A stretch of DNA of 64,000 nt. Origin: Bermanella sp040371755. GTDB taxonomy: Bacteria > Pseudomonadota > Gammaproteobacteria > Pseudomonadales > Oceanobacteraceae. This document shows positions 23,660-32,545 of the stretch, in pieces (within the stretch, counting starts at the first letter, position 1; each line of letters opens with the position of its first letter). Both the position numbers and the translations under genes were made by a program. The notes under the pieces are model-generated. The model saw nothing but the letters and a program-made list of their open reading frames with translations, made no database searches and was not told where the DNA came from. The stretch covers positions 122,230 through 186,229 of the forward strand of contig NZ_BAABWE010000009.1 of the NCBI RefSeq assembly GCF_040371755.1, written 5' to 3'.

Positions 23660-26607
23660 TTCTCTATTTTGGATTTAACTCCATCAAAACTCACTGGTTT
23701 TGATAAATAATCATCCATTCCCGCTGCTAAGCATTTATTTTTCTCCCCTTTCAAAACATTTGCTGTCATAGCAATAATGGGGATTTGTTTAAAAAAAACC
23801 AATTGACGTATCGCCTTAGTTGCAGAGTAGCCATCCATATTTGGCATTTGGCAGTCCATAAATATACATTTATAAACAATGTCTTTTTGGAGCATACTTA
23901 ATGCTTCTAAACCATCATTTGCTACATCAACCGTTAAACCTAAATCAGAAATAATATTAGCTGCCACCTCTTGATTGATTTTATTATCTTCAACTAACAA
24001 CACATGCCCTTCGTATTTTTTTTCAGGTATATTTTCATCTTCATTTGACGATCTCATTGATTGTAAGTGCTGAACTGTTAATAGCGGTTTTACCTTATCT
24101 AAAATAGGGTCTTTCTGAACACACAAGTTAATTGCATCGTGAATATCTTCAGGCATGAATGGTTTCACTAAAAACGCTTGAAACCCAATCGCTGCATATT
24201 TTTCAGCTGTCCCCTCGTTATCAGATGAGGAAATCATAATTAATGGTATTTCATCAAACTGTCGCTGACTGCGTAGCTTTTTAGCAAGCTCAGCGCCAGT
24301 CATACTTGGCATATACATATCCAAAATAATTGCATCATACATATGGTAGTTACTTAATATTTCCTCATAAGCTTCCTCACCATCAGAACATTCAGTAACA
24401 TTTACTTTCCATATTTTTAATGATTCACTAATTACAAACCGACTACTTTCGTTATCATCCGCTACGAGTATATTTAAGTCAGAAAGGTCTATGACTGATC
24501 TAGATTTATTGTCATATTCACTCTTTTCTAACAGAATAGTAAATTCAAATCGACTCCCCTCTCCAATTTTACTATGTACACTTATCGAACCGCCCATTAA
24601 CTCACATAGCTGTTTACATATAGCCAAGCCTAATCCTGTACCACCGTATTGCCTTGTTGATGCGACATCAACTTGTGAAAATGATTGAAATAATTCCGAT
24701 ATTTTTTCTTTAGCAATCCCTATTCCTGTGTCCCTTACTGAACCATATAAAATAAACCCTCTATCTGGAATATCTTTTAATCCTACCTTTATGACAATTT
24801 CACCATCTTCGGTAAATTTTAATGCATTCGCAATTAAGTTGGTGAATATTTGACGAATACGCGCAGGATCCCCTTTTACCCAGTTAGATTCCAATTCGTT
24901 TAAATCTAATACCATCTCAACATCATACGAGCTACTATTATGACGGATGGTATCCACAATATCTGACAATAAACGGCGCAGATTAAAATCAATTTTTTGT
25001 ATATCTAACTTACCGGCTTCAACTTTTGAGAAATCCAAAATATCATTAATGAGCACTAATAAACTTTCTGCACTGGATTTTGCTACCCCTAAAAAGTGCT
25101 TAATTTCAGTGGTGGGTTCTTTTCTTAAAGCGATGTCAATCATGCCTAAAACACCGTTTAAAGGTGTTCGGATCTCGTGACTCATGTTTGCTAAAAATTG
25201 ACTCTTGGAATGACTTGCTTGTTGAGCTAGTTTTACAGACTCACCTAAACTTGAATTGAGATTAAGCAGTTGTTGATTTCGATGATTAAACTGCTTAGCT
25301 AAATCAGCTAATTCACCTTGGTTATCAACATGAATATCATGTGAATGATCAAACTTCATTACCTGTTCACGCATCCGTTTAAGTGGCGATAATAGAATCC
25401 ATTCCAAATATAACAGTCCTAAAACCAAACCGAAGACAATGACTAATGTAAACACCCACAATACAGAACCCACGATGTTATCGGTTTTTAAATTCAACAA
25501 ACGCTTAGGTACAACTAAAATAAGTTTTGCGTACAGATCAGGGATATGAAATACCTGAAGTGATACAGGCTCTTTTAATATGGGGTCATTGTCTTGGTCT
25601 ATTTGTTTTATGAAGCTGTTACCTATATTTTTCTTTGCCAGCGGGTCTGTAATAACACTGGCGATACGAAACCCTTCATCTAGCGTGATTTGGTAGCTCT
25701 CTAAGGCAAGTGTTTGTGCTGTTATGGACAATTCTCGATTCAGTCTAGAGATACCATCCATTGCAGCTAAAGCATCATCAATTACCGGTAAAAATGGTGT
25801 TGCCTGTGCCGCCTGTTGTATTGAAATATACTGTAGCTTTTCTTGATTATTCTCAGTTTTCACTTTTCGTTTACTGATGGCGTCATCTGGAAATGATAAA
25901 AACGTGCCACTTCGATCTAAGACGTAGGCGTAACCGCCAAATCGTTTTGACTGCTGTTTAAGTAGGTTATTCAAGGCCGACAGCATGATATCCACTGTCG
26001 CTACGCCAAAAAACGTTTCATCTCGATAAATTGGCGATGTTGCGGTAATCATGGGTTCTAAGGTGTATGGGTCCACGTAAGAACGTGACCAATATACCTT
26101 TCCCGGCTGGATATGTTTTGCCGGTATATACCATTCTTCTTGATGGTATCCGCTGCCCGAAGGTTTGTTGTAATCATCAAATGGGCTTAGCTTACCGTGC
26201 TGGTTTTTCCCCCAAAAGAAGCTAAAACGTTCCGTGTTCGCTTTAAATGCATTCGGTTCCGGCCAAATACCTCCACCTGCAACAAAATCACTGATTTTAT
26301 TGTGTTCAAGTGCATGATGGAATACGCGACTAAATAGGCTTTTATCCAATGGCAAGCTTTCAGCTGTATTTGCCATAGACATAGATAAGGTGGCGGCGTT
26401 TTCTAGGTACTCAGTGAGCAATGCCATAGTGGCCTCACCAGTTTGCCTTAGGGATTGCTGCTCTACCTCTTTAATGGCAGGGCGCCCTTCTTTCTCCATT
26501 ACCCACAGAAAAGCACCTATCATCAATAGCAGCATGATGATAAATAGCATAGGGACTTTAAACGCTAATGTATTAAAGTATGAGTTCAACTTGGATAAGA
26601 TTGACAC
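23647..26607 (-). CDS. Hybrid sensor histidine kinase with Cache sensor and two receiver domains
   Basis: 986 residues, GTG start with a weak ribosome site. TM1 about 18-36; periplasmic Cache-type sensor about 40-370 (EEWYIPAKHIQPGKVYWSR, ITATSPIYRDETFFGVATVDI); TM2 about 380-402; HAMP about 405-455; HisKA with phospho-acceptor H477 in NMSHEIRTPLNG; HATPase with N-box region LIANALKFTE, DTGIGI and GGTGLGLAI; REC1 with D763 and REC2 with D918. There is no Hpt domain, so phosphoryl transfer beyond REC2 needs an external Hpt protein. The overlapping lipoprotein gene follows. Ligand unknown; Cache domains commonly bind small metabolites. Confidence 0.92.
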   Translation of the reverse strand: MSILSKLNSYFNTLAFKVPMLFIIMLLLMIGAFLWVMEKEGRPAIKEVEQQSLRQTGEATMALLTEYLENAATLSMSMANTAESLPLDKSLFSRVFHHALEHNKISDFVAGGGIWPEPNAFKANTERFSFFWGKNQHGKLSPFDDYNKPSGSGYHQEEWYIPAKHIQPGKVYWSRSYVDPYTLEPMITATSPIYRDETFFGVATVDIMLSALNNLLKQQSKRFGGYAYVLDRSGTFLSFPDDAISKRKVKTENNQEKLQYISIQQAAQATPFLPVIDDALAAMDGISRLNRELSITAQTLALESYQITLDEGFRIASVITDPLAKKNIGNSFIKQIDQDNDPILKEPVSLQVFHIPDLYAKLILVVPKRLLNLKTDNIVGSVLWVFTLVIVFGLVLGLLYLEWILLSPLKRMREQVMKFDHSHDIHVDNQGELADLAKQFNHRNQQLLNLNSSLGESVKLAQQASHSKSQFLANMSHEIRTPLNGVLGMIDIALRKEPTTEIKHFLGVAKSSAESLLVLINDILDFSKVEAGKLDIQKIDFNLRRLLSDIVDTIRHNSSSYDVEMVLDLNELESNWVKGDPARIRQIFTNLIANALKFTEDGEIVIKVGLKDIPDRGFILYGSVRDTGIGIAKEKISELFQSFSQVDVASTRQYGGTGLGLAICKQLCELMGGSISVHSKIGEGSRFEFTILLEKSEYDNKSRSVIDLSDLNILVADDNESSRFVISESLKIWKVNVTECSDGEEAYEEILSNYHMYDAIILDMYMPSMTGAELAKKLRSQRQFDEIPLIMISSSDNEGTAEKYAAIGFQAFLVKPFMPEDIHDAINLCVQKDPILDKVKPLLTVQHLQSMRSSNEDENIPEKKYEGHVLLVEDNKINQEVAANIISDLGLTVDVANDGLEALSMLQKDIVYKCIFMDCQMPNMDGYSATKAIRQLVFFKQIPIIAMTANVLKGEKNKCLAAGMDDYLSKPVSFDGVKSKIEKWIK

Positions 26608-26927
26608 AACAATCCATTTTACTGATCTATATACTTCAAGTGTAGATCAAATATGTACAGATAAAGCTCGGATTTCACATTATCCAAGGTGAACATCGTG
26701 CCATTATTCACTCCATTTTTGTGACGAATCGGAATAAAAAATCCCGTTATCCCCCCTTGACAATCTTCAGAATATCGATGATATCAGCTGTTTTTTCCCA
26801 AAAGCCCGCTTTAAAAAAAATATCTAAAAATCAAGCCTACACATTTCATTATTCATCATTACAATGCGCGGCCCTTGGCAGTTTATTTCCACTCATTTTT
26901 TTGCCAATAGTTGTACAGAGGTAATCC
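26608..26927. other. 320-base divergent spacer, no gene
   Basis: Holds the control regions of the kinase (minus) and the GIY-YIG-like gene (plus). A dyad GATCTA...TAGATC lies near 26625-26649, close to the kinase start. No conserved repeat or RNA gene was recognised. Confidence 0.5.
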
Positions 26928-27500
26928 ATGCTTGTATACACCCTAACCAATAACATCACAGGCGACGTTTGGGTCGGTACCTGTAAAGACAGCAGTGATG
27001 AACGTTTCATGCAGCTGCAAGAAGCCATGGCTTTAGGGATAAAAGCCCAGATTTACAAAGACTTACGGGACTTTGGTGTAGAAAACTTCACTGTTGAAGA
27101 CTATGCCTTAGCTTATGATAGAGAAGAGCTAAAAGACATCTTTGAAGATGCAATGGAGACCTATAATGGAAAATCTCTTGTGGGTGTAAAAACCACATTA
27201 GGCAAGACCAGTATTGCCAATGCATCACCGTTAAAGCCTAGCGTTGGTGGGGTCAAACGAAAGACGGCTCCAAGCTCAACTGGGGCTAAAATAGCCGCTA
27301 AACCGGCCGCCACTCAAAAGCTAGCATCCGGTCGCACAGGCAATGTAAAAAAAGAAAAATTGATCAAAGAAAAGCTGGCCGAAGAAAAGGCCAACCGAGA
27401 AGCCTCTAAGTTAAAACAAGTACGCGAGCAAGCGGATGAAATGGCCGCGATTATGGCCCGCTTAGATTCTCGCGGCTCCACAGCCAACAAGCAAAGATAA
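26928..27500 (+). CDS. GIY-YIG-like protein with long basic tail
   Basis: 190 residues. Residues 1-90 look like a degenerate GIY-YIG nuclease fold: VYTLTNNITGDVWVGTCKDS aligns with the GIY...YIG strands (here VYT and VWVG), R26 sits at the catalytic arginine position, and FEDAMETYNG (72-81) with E73 at the glutamate helix. Residues 100-190 are rich in Lys, Ala and Arg with a coiled KEKLIKEKLAEEKANREASK segment, probably nucleic-acid binding. The substitution of the first two motif residues leaves activity uncertain. Transcribed alone, ended by a perfect hairpin shared with ahpF. Confidence 0.65.
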   Translation: MLVYTLTNNITGDVWVGTCKDSSDERFMQLQEAMALGIKAQIYKDLRDFGVENFTVEDYALAYDREELKDIFEDAMETYNGKSLVGVKTTLGKTSIANASPLKPSVGGVKRKTAPSSTGAKIAAKPAATQKLASGRTGNVKKEKLIKEKLAEEKANREASKLKQVREQADEMAAIMARLDSRGSTANKQR

Positions 27501-27504
27501 CCAG

Positions 27505-27533
27505 TAGCCCCCAGCTTTAAATGCTGGGGGCTA
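27505..27533. terminator. Hairpin between convergent GIY-YIG-like gene and ahpF
   Basis: Perfect 11-bp arms TAGCCCCCAGC and GCTGGGGGCTA flank a seven-base loop. There is no long T run, so it may act as a processing or stability hairpin as much as a terminator. Confidence 0.7.
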
Positions 27534-27537
27534 ATCG

Positions 27538-29118
27538 TTATGCATTTACTGGGGTTGGAGTACGAATCAAGTAATCAAATGCTCCTAGGCTGGCCTTAGA
27601 GCCTTCACCCATGGCAATAATGATTTGCTTGTAAGGCACCGTGGTCACGTCACCTGCTGCAAATACGCCTGATAATGAAGTTTCACCCTTAGCAGATACC
27701 TCTATCTCACCACGTGGCGACAATTCAATACCACTGTCTTTTAAGAACTCGCTGTTTGGCACCAAGCCGATTTGTACAAAAATACCCGCCAGCTCGACTT
27801 CTTTGGCATCTCCAGTTGCACGGTCGGTATACTTCAACGACGTCACGCGAGTGCCGTCCCCCACTACTTCAGTGGTTTGTGCTTCTTTGATTATCTCAAT
27901 ATTGCCCATACTATTGGCTTTATCCACCAATACTTTGTCCGCACGAAGTGTGTCCGCAAACTCTAGAACCGTCACATGCTCAACCAAACCCGCTAAGTCT
28001 ATGGCGGCTTCAATACCGGAATTACCGCCACCAATTACCGCCACTTTTTTCCCTTTGAACAATGGGCCGTCACAATGTGGGCAATACGCCACCCCCTTGT
28101 TACGGTATTCCTGTTCACCCGGTACGTTCATTTCTCTCCAGCGCGCCCCCGTTGAAAGAATCACGCTGCGGCTTTTTAGCGTTGCGCCACTTTCAAGGGA
28201 GACATGAATGTAACCGTCTTCGGTTTTTTCAGCACTCACCACAGCATCCGCTTTTTGCTCAGCCATAATATCCACGTCGTATTCTTTAACGTGCTCTTCT
28301 AGTGCTGCAGCCAATTTAGGGCCTTGGGTTTCTTTCACTGAGATAAAGTTTTCAATGGCCATGGTATCCATAACTTGGCCACCAAAACGCTCGGCCACTA
28401 CGCCAGTACGAATGCCTTTACGCGCGGCATAGATAGCCGCTGATGCTCCCGCTGGGCCACCACCGACCACTAATACTTCATATGGGGCCTTTTCATTTAA
28501 TAAAGCTGCTTGTTTTGCCTCCGCTCCACTGTCTACTTTTTTAAGTATCTCGGCTAGTGAAATACGCCCAGAAGCAAAGTGCTCACCGTTTAAGTAAACA
28601 CTTGGCACCGCCATGATATTGCGTTCAGTCACTTCATCTTGAAACGCCGCGCCATCAATCATGGTGGTTTTAATGTTAGGGTTAATGGCCGCCATCATAT
28701 TTAATGCCTGCACCACATCTGGACAGTTCTGGCAGCTTAGGGAAATAAATATCTCGAAGTTCATTTCGCTTTCTAGGGCTGCAATTTGTTCAATCACCTC
28801 TGGCTCTAGTTTCATTGGGTGACCACCACTATGAAGCAGTGCCAACACAAGTGAGGTAAATTCATGGCCCATTGGCAAACCCGCAAACCCTAAAGCAGTT
28901 TGTTTCGCAGGATTAACCACCTGCATGATCGGTTTACGGCTTGAGGCATTTGCATTATCAATCACTTTTACTTTGTCATTTAGTGATGCAATGTCATCCG
29001 CAAGACCTTTCAATTTTTGTGCGGTATCACTCTCATCAAGGCTTAATACTAGATGTACATCGCTTTTCAAATTATCTAAGTACGCTTTAAGCTGGGTTTT
29101 CATATTTTGATCTAACAT
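27538..29118 (-). CDS. ahpF: Alkyl hydroperoxide reductase subunit F
   Basis: 526 residues. NADH-dependent flavoprotein disulfide reductase that recycles AhpC. The N-terminal thioredoxin-like double domain has the redox pair in SLSCQNCPDV (C129/C132). The FAD site is VVGGGPAGASAAIYAARKGI (from about 217) and the catalytic CPHC is in VAYCPHCDGPLFKGK. The NADH fold GGGNSGIEAAIDLAG and closing FAAGDVTTVPYKQI complete it. Very close to E. coli AhpF throughout. It lies 357 bases downstream of ahpC, with a hairpin and a family 1 repeat between. Confidence 0.96.
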   Translation of the reverse strand: MLDQNMKTQLKAYLDNLKSDVHLVLSLDESDTAQKLKGLADDIASLNDKVKVIDNANASSRKPIMQVVNPAKQTALGFAGLPMGHEFTSLVLALLHSGGHPMKLEPEVIEQIAALESEMNFEIFISLSCQNCPDVVQALNMMAAINPNIKTTMIDGAAFQDEVTERNIMAVPSVYLNGEHFASGRISLAEILKKVDSGAEAKQAALLNEKAPYEVLVVGGGPAGASAAIYAARKGIRTGVVAERFGGQVMDTMAIENFISVKETQGPKLAAALEEHVKEYDVDIMAEQKADAVVSAEKTEDGYIHVSLESGATLKSRSVILSTGARWREMNVPGEQEYRNKGVAYCPHCDGPLFKGKKVAVIGGGNSGIEAAIDLAGLVEHVTVLEFADTLRADKVLVDKANSMGNIEIIKEAQTTEVVGDGTRVTSLKYTDRATGDAKEVELAGIFVQIGLVPNSEFLKDSGIELSPRGEIEVSAKGETSLSGVFAAGDVTTVPYKQIIIAMGEGSKASLGAFDYLIRTPTPVNA

Positions 29119-29238
29119 AGTGATACCTTCTTTAATCTATTAACAATCGGGGCTGATCCCACTTTTATACGTTCTCTCCTAAGGTGGAGGCCAAATTTCA
29201 TTCAATTCTTGTCTATATCGCCTTATTTTAGGCAATAA

Positions 29239-29282
29239 AAAACTTCCGCAATTTTTTGCAATAGCAAGATCACAGAAGTTTT
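29239..29282 (-). terminator. Hairpin between ahpC and ahpF (terminator or attenuator)
   Basis: AAAACTTC and GAAGTTTT (29239-29246, 29275-29282) form an 8-bp stem around a 28-base loop, followed on the minus strand by more T residues. Upstream of ahpF it could reduce read-through from ahpC. Confidence 0.55.
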
Positions 29283-29350
29283 CTAGAGGAAATAAACACC
29301 TTTATTTCCTCAACTTCAATCAACGGTTTAAACAAGACCGTCAATTCAAG

Positions 29351-29475
29351 CAATTCGTGTTAGCGAGGCAGATGGAACAAGGCAAAAATTTAGTTTGATG
29401 CGCAGTGTATGTGGTTTATACATGAGCAATAAAATTCAATTTTTAACGCCGTTACATCAACGCAGTTAACGAATT
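29351..29475. repeat. Intergenic repeat family 1, copy D (between ahpC and ahpF)
   Basis: About 125 bases: outer arms AATTCGTGTTAGCG and CGCAGTTAACGAATT, ACAAGGCAAAAATT, centre AGTGTATGTGGTTTATACAT then GAG, then TTTTTAACGCCG. It begins one base after the ahpC stop, so it forms the 3' end of the ahpC transcript. Confidence 0.75.
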
Positions 29476-30033
29476 TTAGATTTTACCTACTAGGTCAAGA
29501 GAAGGCGCTAATGTCGCTTCACCTTCTTTCCACTTAGCTGGGCATACTTCACCTGGGTGACTAGCAACGTATTGAGCTGCTTTCACTTTACGCATTAGGT
29601 CGTCTGCATCACGGCCGATACCTTCAGCAGTGATTTCCATTGCTTGGATAACACCTTCTGGATCTACCAAGAAAGTAGCACGATCAGCAAGGCCTTGACC
29701 TTCACGCATCACACCAAAGTTGTTAGTGATGTTGCCAGTTTGGTCGCCAACCATGTAGTAGTTGATTTTAGCGATGGTTTCAGAAGCATCGTGCCATGCT
29801 TTGTGAGTGAAGTGAGTGTCTGTAGATACAGAGAATACTTCAACACCTAGCTTTTGAAGCTCTTCATATTTGTCAGCAACGTCGCCTAGCTCAGTTGGAC
29901 ATACGAAAGTGAAGTCTGCTGGGTAGAAGAAAAATACCGCCCACTTACCTTTAACGTCTTTTTCAGAGATATCTACAAATTGGCCTTCTTTAAAGGCTGT
30001 GGCGTTAAACGGCTTAATTTCAGTGTTGATCAT
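29476..30033 (-). CDS. ahpC: Peroxiredoxin AhpC
   Basis: 185 residues. Typical 2-Cys peroxiredoxin that reduces hydrogen peroxide and organic peroxides. The peroxidatic cysteine is in DFTFVCPTELGDV (about residue 47) and the resolving cysteine in HPGEVCPAKWKEG (about 166). AGGA lies about ten bases before the ATG. AhpF downstream is its reductase. An OxyR-like dyad lies about 110 bases upstream. Its codon use is strongly biased, as expected for a highly expressed gene. Confidence 0.97.
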   Translation of the reverse strand: MINTEIKPFNATAFKEGQFVDISEKDVKGKWAVFFFYPADFTFVCPTELGDVADKYEELQKLGVEVFSVSTDTHFTHKAWHDASETIAKINYYMVGDQTGNITNNFGVMREGQGLADRATFLVDPEGVIQAMEITAEGIGRDADDLMRKVKAAQYVASHPGEVCPAKWKEGEATLAPSLDLVGKI

Positions 30034-30143
30034 TTGACTATCCTATTGATGGTTGGTTTCTAGGTTGAATTCACTTTCGAATTCATAGTTGTATTATGCT
30101 GCACCGTTAAAAATAGTTGAAATTGATAATATTTATAATAACA

Positions 30144-30177
30144 ATAGCTAAATACTATCGGACACTATTTAAATAGT
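30144..30177 (-). promoter_or_regulatory. OxyR-like operator upstream of ahpC
   Basis: ATAG-7-CTAT (30144-30158), seven bases, then the palindrome ACTATTTAAATAGT (30164-30177). The spacing resembles the OxyR pattern of ATAG/CTAT elements, with some mismatches in the second half. OxyR control of ahpC is well known; here it is inferred. The rest of the 357-base spacer 30034-30390 shows no gene. Confidence 0.5.
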
Positions 30178-30390
30178 AAGGAGAGATTAAACCGCAAAAC
30201 TGGATTTGTCCTCCTTTCGAGAGGCTAAATGGGGCTTATTACTAAAAAATAAAGGTCTTGATAAATAATACTAAGTTAATGACTATAATCCCCTCTTGTA
30301 TTGATCAATAAACACCCATAAAAACAACTTCTTTCATAAATTCGATTAATCCATGTACACTTAAAAACGAATTCAGATAATTAAACTCAG

Positions 30391-31056
30391 ATGGCATCTC
30401 TTTCGATTCACCAACGCATAACCTTTATTCTTCAAGCAATATTGATACTTGAGATAATAGTGACCATTTTTCAACAGCAGTGGTTAACCGCTGTGGTCAC
30501 TATTGGTATTTTAGTGATCACCTTGGCTCCATTTTTTTTACAACGCTTTTGGCATGTTTATATCCCATCTGAATTTGTATTACTGACCATGTTATTTGTC
30601 TTTTCATCGTTATTTTTAGGGGAAGTCCGTGGGTTTTATACCCGCTTTTGGTGGTGGGATTTAGTACTGCACGCCAGTTCAGGGTTTCTATTGGGCATGA
30701 TCGGATTTGTACTCGTCTATGTGCTTAACGAAACCAAACACATTGGCGTATATATGAAACCCGGTTTTGTGGCGCTATTTGCATTTTTATTTGCCATTGG
30801 TATTGGCACTATCTGGGAAATATACGAATTTGCCATGGACCAGCTGTTTGGCATGAACATGCAAAAAGCTATGCTGGGTGACCCATCTGGCCTAACTGAT
30901 ACCATGTGGGATTTAATCGTGGACAGCCTTGGGGCTCTGATAATTAGTATTATGGGCTATGGATACTTAAAAAAAGCAAAAAACAAATCTTTTTTAGAGC
31001 GAGGTATCCATAATTTCATTCGTAAAAATCCTCGGCTATTTCCTAACCGAAAGTAA
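30391..31056 (+). CDS. Multi-pass membrane protein, YjdF/DUF2238-like
   Basis: 221 residues with about six hydrophobic helices (10-30, 34-50, 60-78, 95-113, 124-142, 175-195). The conserved polar loop YEFAMDQLFGMNMQKAMLGDPS followed by GLTDTMWDLIVDSLGALI resembles the YjdF/DUF2238 inner-membrane family. No enzymatic function is established for that family. The C-terminal tail is basic (KNPRLFPNRK), consistent with a cytoplasmic end. It is convergent with the methyltransferase gene ten bases away. Confidence 0.75.
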   Translation: MASLSIHQRITFILQAILILEIIVTIFQQQWLTAVVTIGILVITLAPFFLQRFWHVYIPSEFVLLTMLFVFSSLFLGEVRGFYTRFWWWDLVLHASSGFLLGMIGFVLVYVLNETKHIGVYMKPGFVALFAFLFAIGIGTIWEIYEFAMDQLFGMNMQKAMLGDPSGLTDTMWDLIVDSLGALIISIMGYGYLKKAKNKSFLERGIHNFIRKNPRLFPNRK

Positions 31057-31066
31057 CTACCCTGTA

Positions 31067-31672
31067 TTAATCGTTAGCGTGTTGTGATTTTCCTTTGAGC
31101 TCCCAAATGACAATGCCGTCTACTGAACTTTGTATCGCTTGAACAACCTCTAAACCGCACAATTGCGCGTATGCGGGTATTCGTCCTGACCTTCTATATC
31201 GCGTAAATTGACCATAATGACCGGAAATCATCTCATCTAATTCAATCCCAATTCGGGAAAGCACCGATTTTGGGGAGGCATAATCAGCAATCAGCAAACG
31301 CTTAGAGGTGTGAGCCATGTGCAATAACACGGCACACGCCTTTTGTTTATCAAGCTCATGAATACATAAGGTACTGGTTGCCACATCAAAATTTGTGGTC
31401 GTGATATTTAAAATGTCACTTTGCTCAAATATTAAATTAGTAACGCCTTTGCAACTGGTTTGTTTATGAGCATATGCAATTAAGTCTGCATCTAAATCCA
31501 CACCTACACCGTTACGGATCTTACTAGCAGCTTTAAATAGTAAGTCACCGGTGCCACAACCGACATCTAACACACAGGAATGGTCATCCAGTAATTCAAC
31601 TAATTCATATCGCAATGTTGCTAACGCTTTATCAGCAGCATTCGCTTTTAACCAAACCCTAAAAAAACTCAT
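31067..31672 (-). CDS. Class I SAM-dependent methyltransferase
   Basis: 201 residues. Motif I VLDVGCGTGDLLFKAA (about 35-50), acidic residue of motif II GVGVDLDADLIAYA, and motif for the adenine pocket FEQSDILNITTTNFDVATS. Substrate unknown; it resembles ubiquinone/methyltransferase-11 type proteins. It lies four bases after the DUF924 gene, so it is co-transcribed. No signal peptide. Confidence 0.82.
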   Translation of the reverse strand: MSFFRVWLKANAADKALATLRYELVELLDDHSCVLDVGCGTGDLLFKAASKIRNGVGVDLDADLIAYAHKQTSCKGVTNLIFEQSDILNITTTNFDVATSTLCIHELDKQKACAVLLHMAHTSKRLLIADYASPKSVLSRIGIELDEMISGHYGQFTRYRRSGRIPAYAQLCGLEVVQAIQSSVDGIVIWELKGKSQHAND

Positions 31673-31676
31673 AACA

Positions 31677-32213
31677 TTAGAAACTTGAATTAGGCTGTTT
31701 TAAAAATTCTATTTCTTCCATGGTGGATTCACGACCTAAAATAGTATTGCGGTGAGGGTAGCGTCCAAAACGATCTATAATCGCTTTATGTTTATGTTCA
31801 AACTCTAAATTATTGGGGTTACCTAATGACTCATACAATTTAACAGCCTGTGCATGAATAATGGCCGATTCACTATGCATAAATGGTAAATAAAGAAAGC
31901 TACGCATGGTAGAACTGATTTGTGTATCGAAGCCCTTTGAAATCGCTCCCTGTGCTAGTGCCAGTGCAAGTTCGTCACTGGAAAATGCATCTTTGTGATC
32001 ACGAAACATATTTCGTGAAAATTGATCCAAAATAATCACTTCTGCCAAGCTTCCAAGAGCAGTTTCTCGCCACTTAAATAACTCCCCTGCCTTGGCTTTT
32101 TGATGTAACTCTCCAAATCGGCGTTGAATTAGAGCGTCAAATTCTAAATCTTTTTTCCACCATTGACTTGTCTCTATCTCGTCAAACCAAAAATCTATAA
32201 TAATATTATGCAT
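31677..32213 (-). CDS. DUF924-family protein
   Basis: 178 residues from MHNIIIDFWFDEIETSQWW. The open frame extends 13 codons further, but relatives begin near this point (..IIDFWF..). Conserved DUF924 blocks: VIILDQFSRNMFRDH, FLYLPFMHSESA and FGRYPHRNTILGRES. This all-helical, TPR-like family has no firmly assigned function. First gene of a two-gene unit with the methyltransferase. Confidence 0.82.
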   Translation of the reverse strand: MHNIIIDFWFDEIETSQWWKKDLEFDALIQRRFGELHQKAKAGELFKWRETALGSLAEVIILDQFSRNMFRDHKDAFSSDELALALAQGAISKGFDTQISSTMRSFLYLPFMHSESAIIHAQAVKLYESLGNPNNLEFEHKHKAIIDRFGRYPHRNTILGRESTMEEIEFLKQPNSSF

Positions 32214-32545
32214 AATGAGAATCGCGTTCCAAATAAAAGGAGTATGATGCAACTGAGCCTAGCATATCAGCCACTTCAATTCTTAGCTCAGATTTAGTTT
32301 ATACCCTCTTAGTTACCATGTTGACTTACCAATACATTTATCTCCCTGATTTTTATAGGGTTTTCACCATAAAAACGCATCATCTCTGGGCGCTTTTAGG
32401 TACTTTGATTCTATGTATCAGCGGCAATTCACATTGTTACCGTTTGATCTTTTAACCAATGGAATACTCAGTTTATACTTACTGACAATCTTAGAATCTG
32501 CTTTTATAACAAGCACAACCCCTTTACTTTGTGAGTAAATTGCTT

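Noticed and set aside
23659..23700. Frameshift between lipoprotein and kinase suggesting one fused protein
   Set aside because: The lipoprotein has its own ATG and a perfect lipobox signal; the 13-base overlap fits ordinary coupling.
32318..32458. Open frame starting MLTYQYIYLPDFYRV (about 46 codons)
   Set aside because: No ribosome site, no recognisable family, inside a plausible control region of the carbonic anhydrase.
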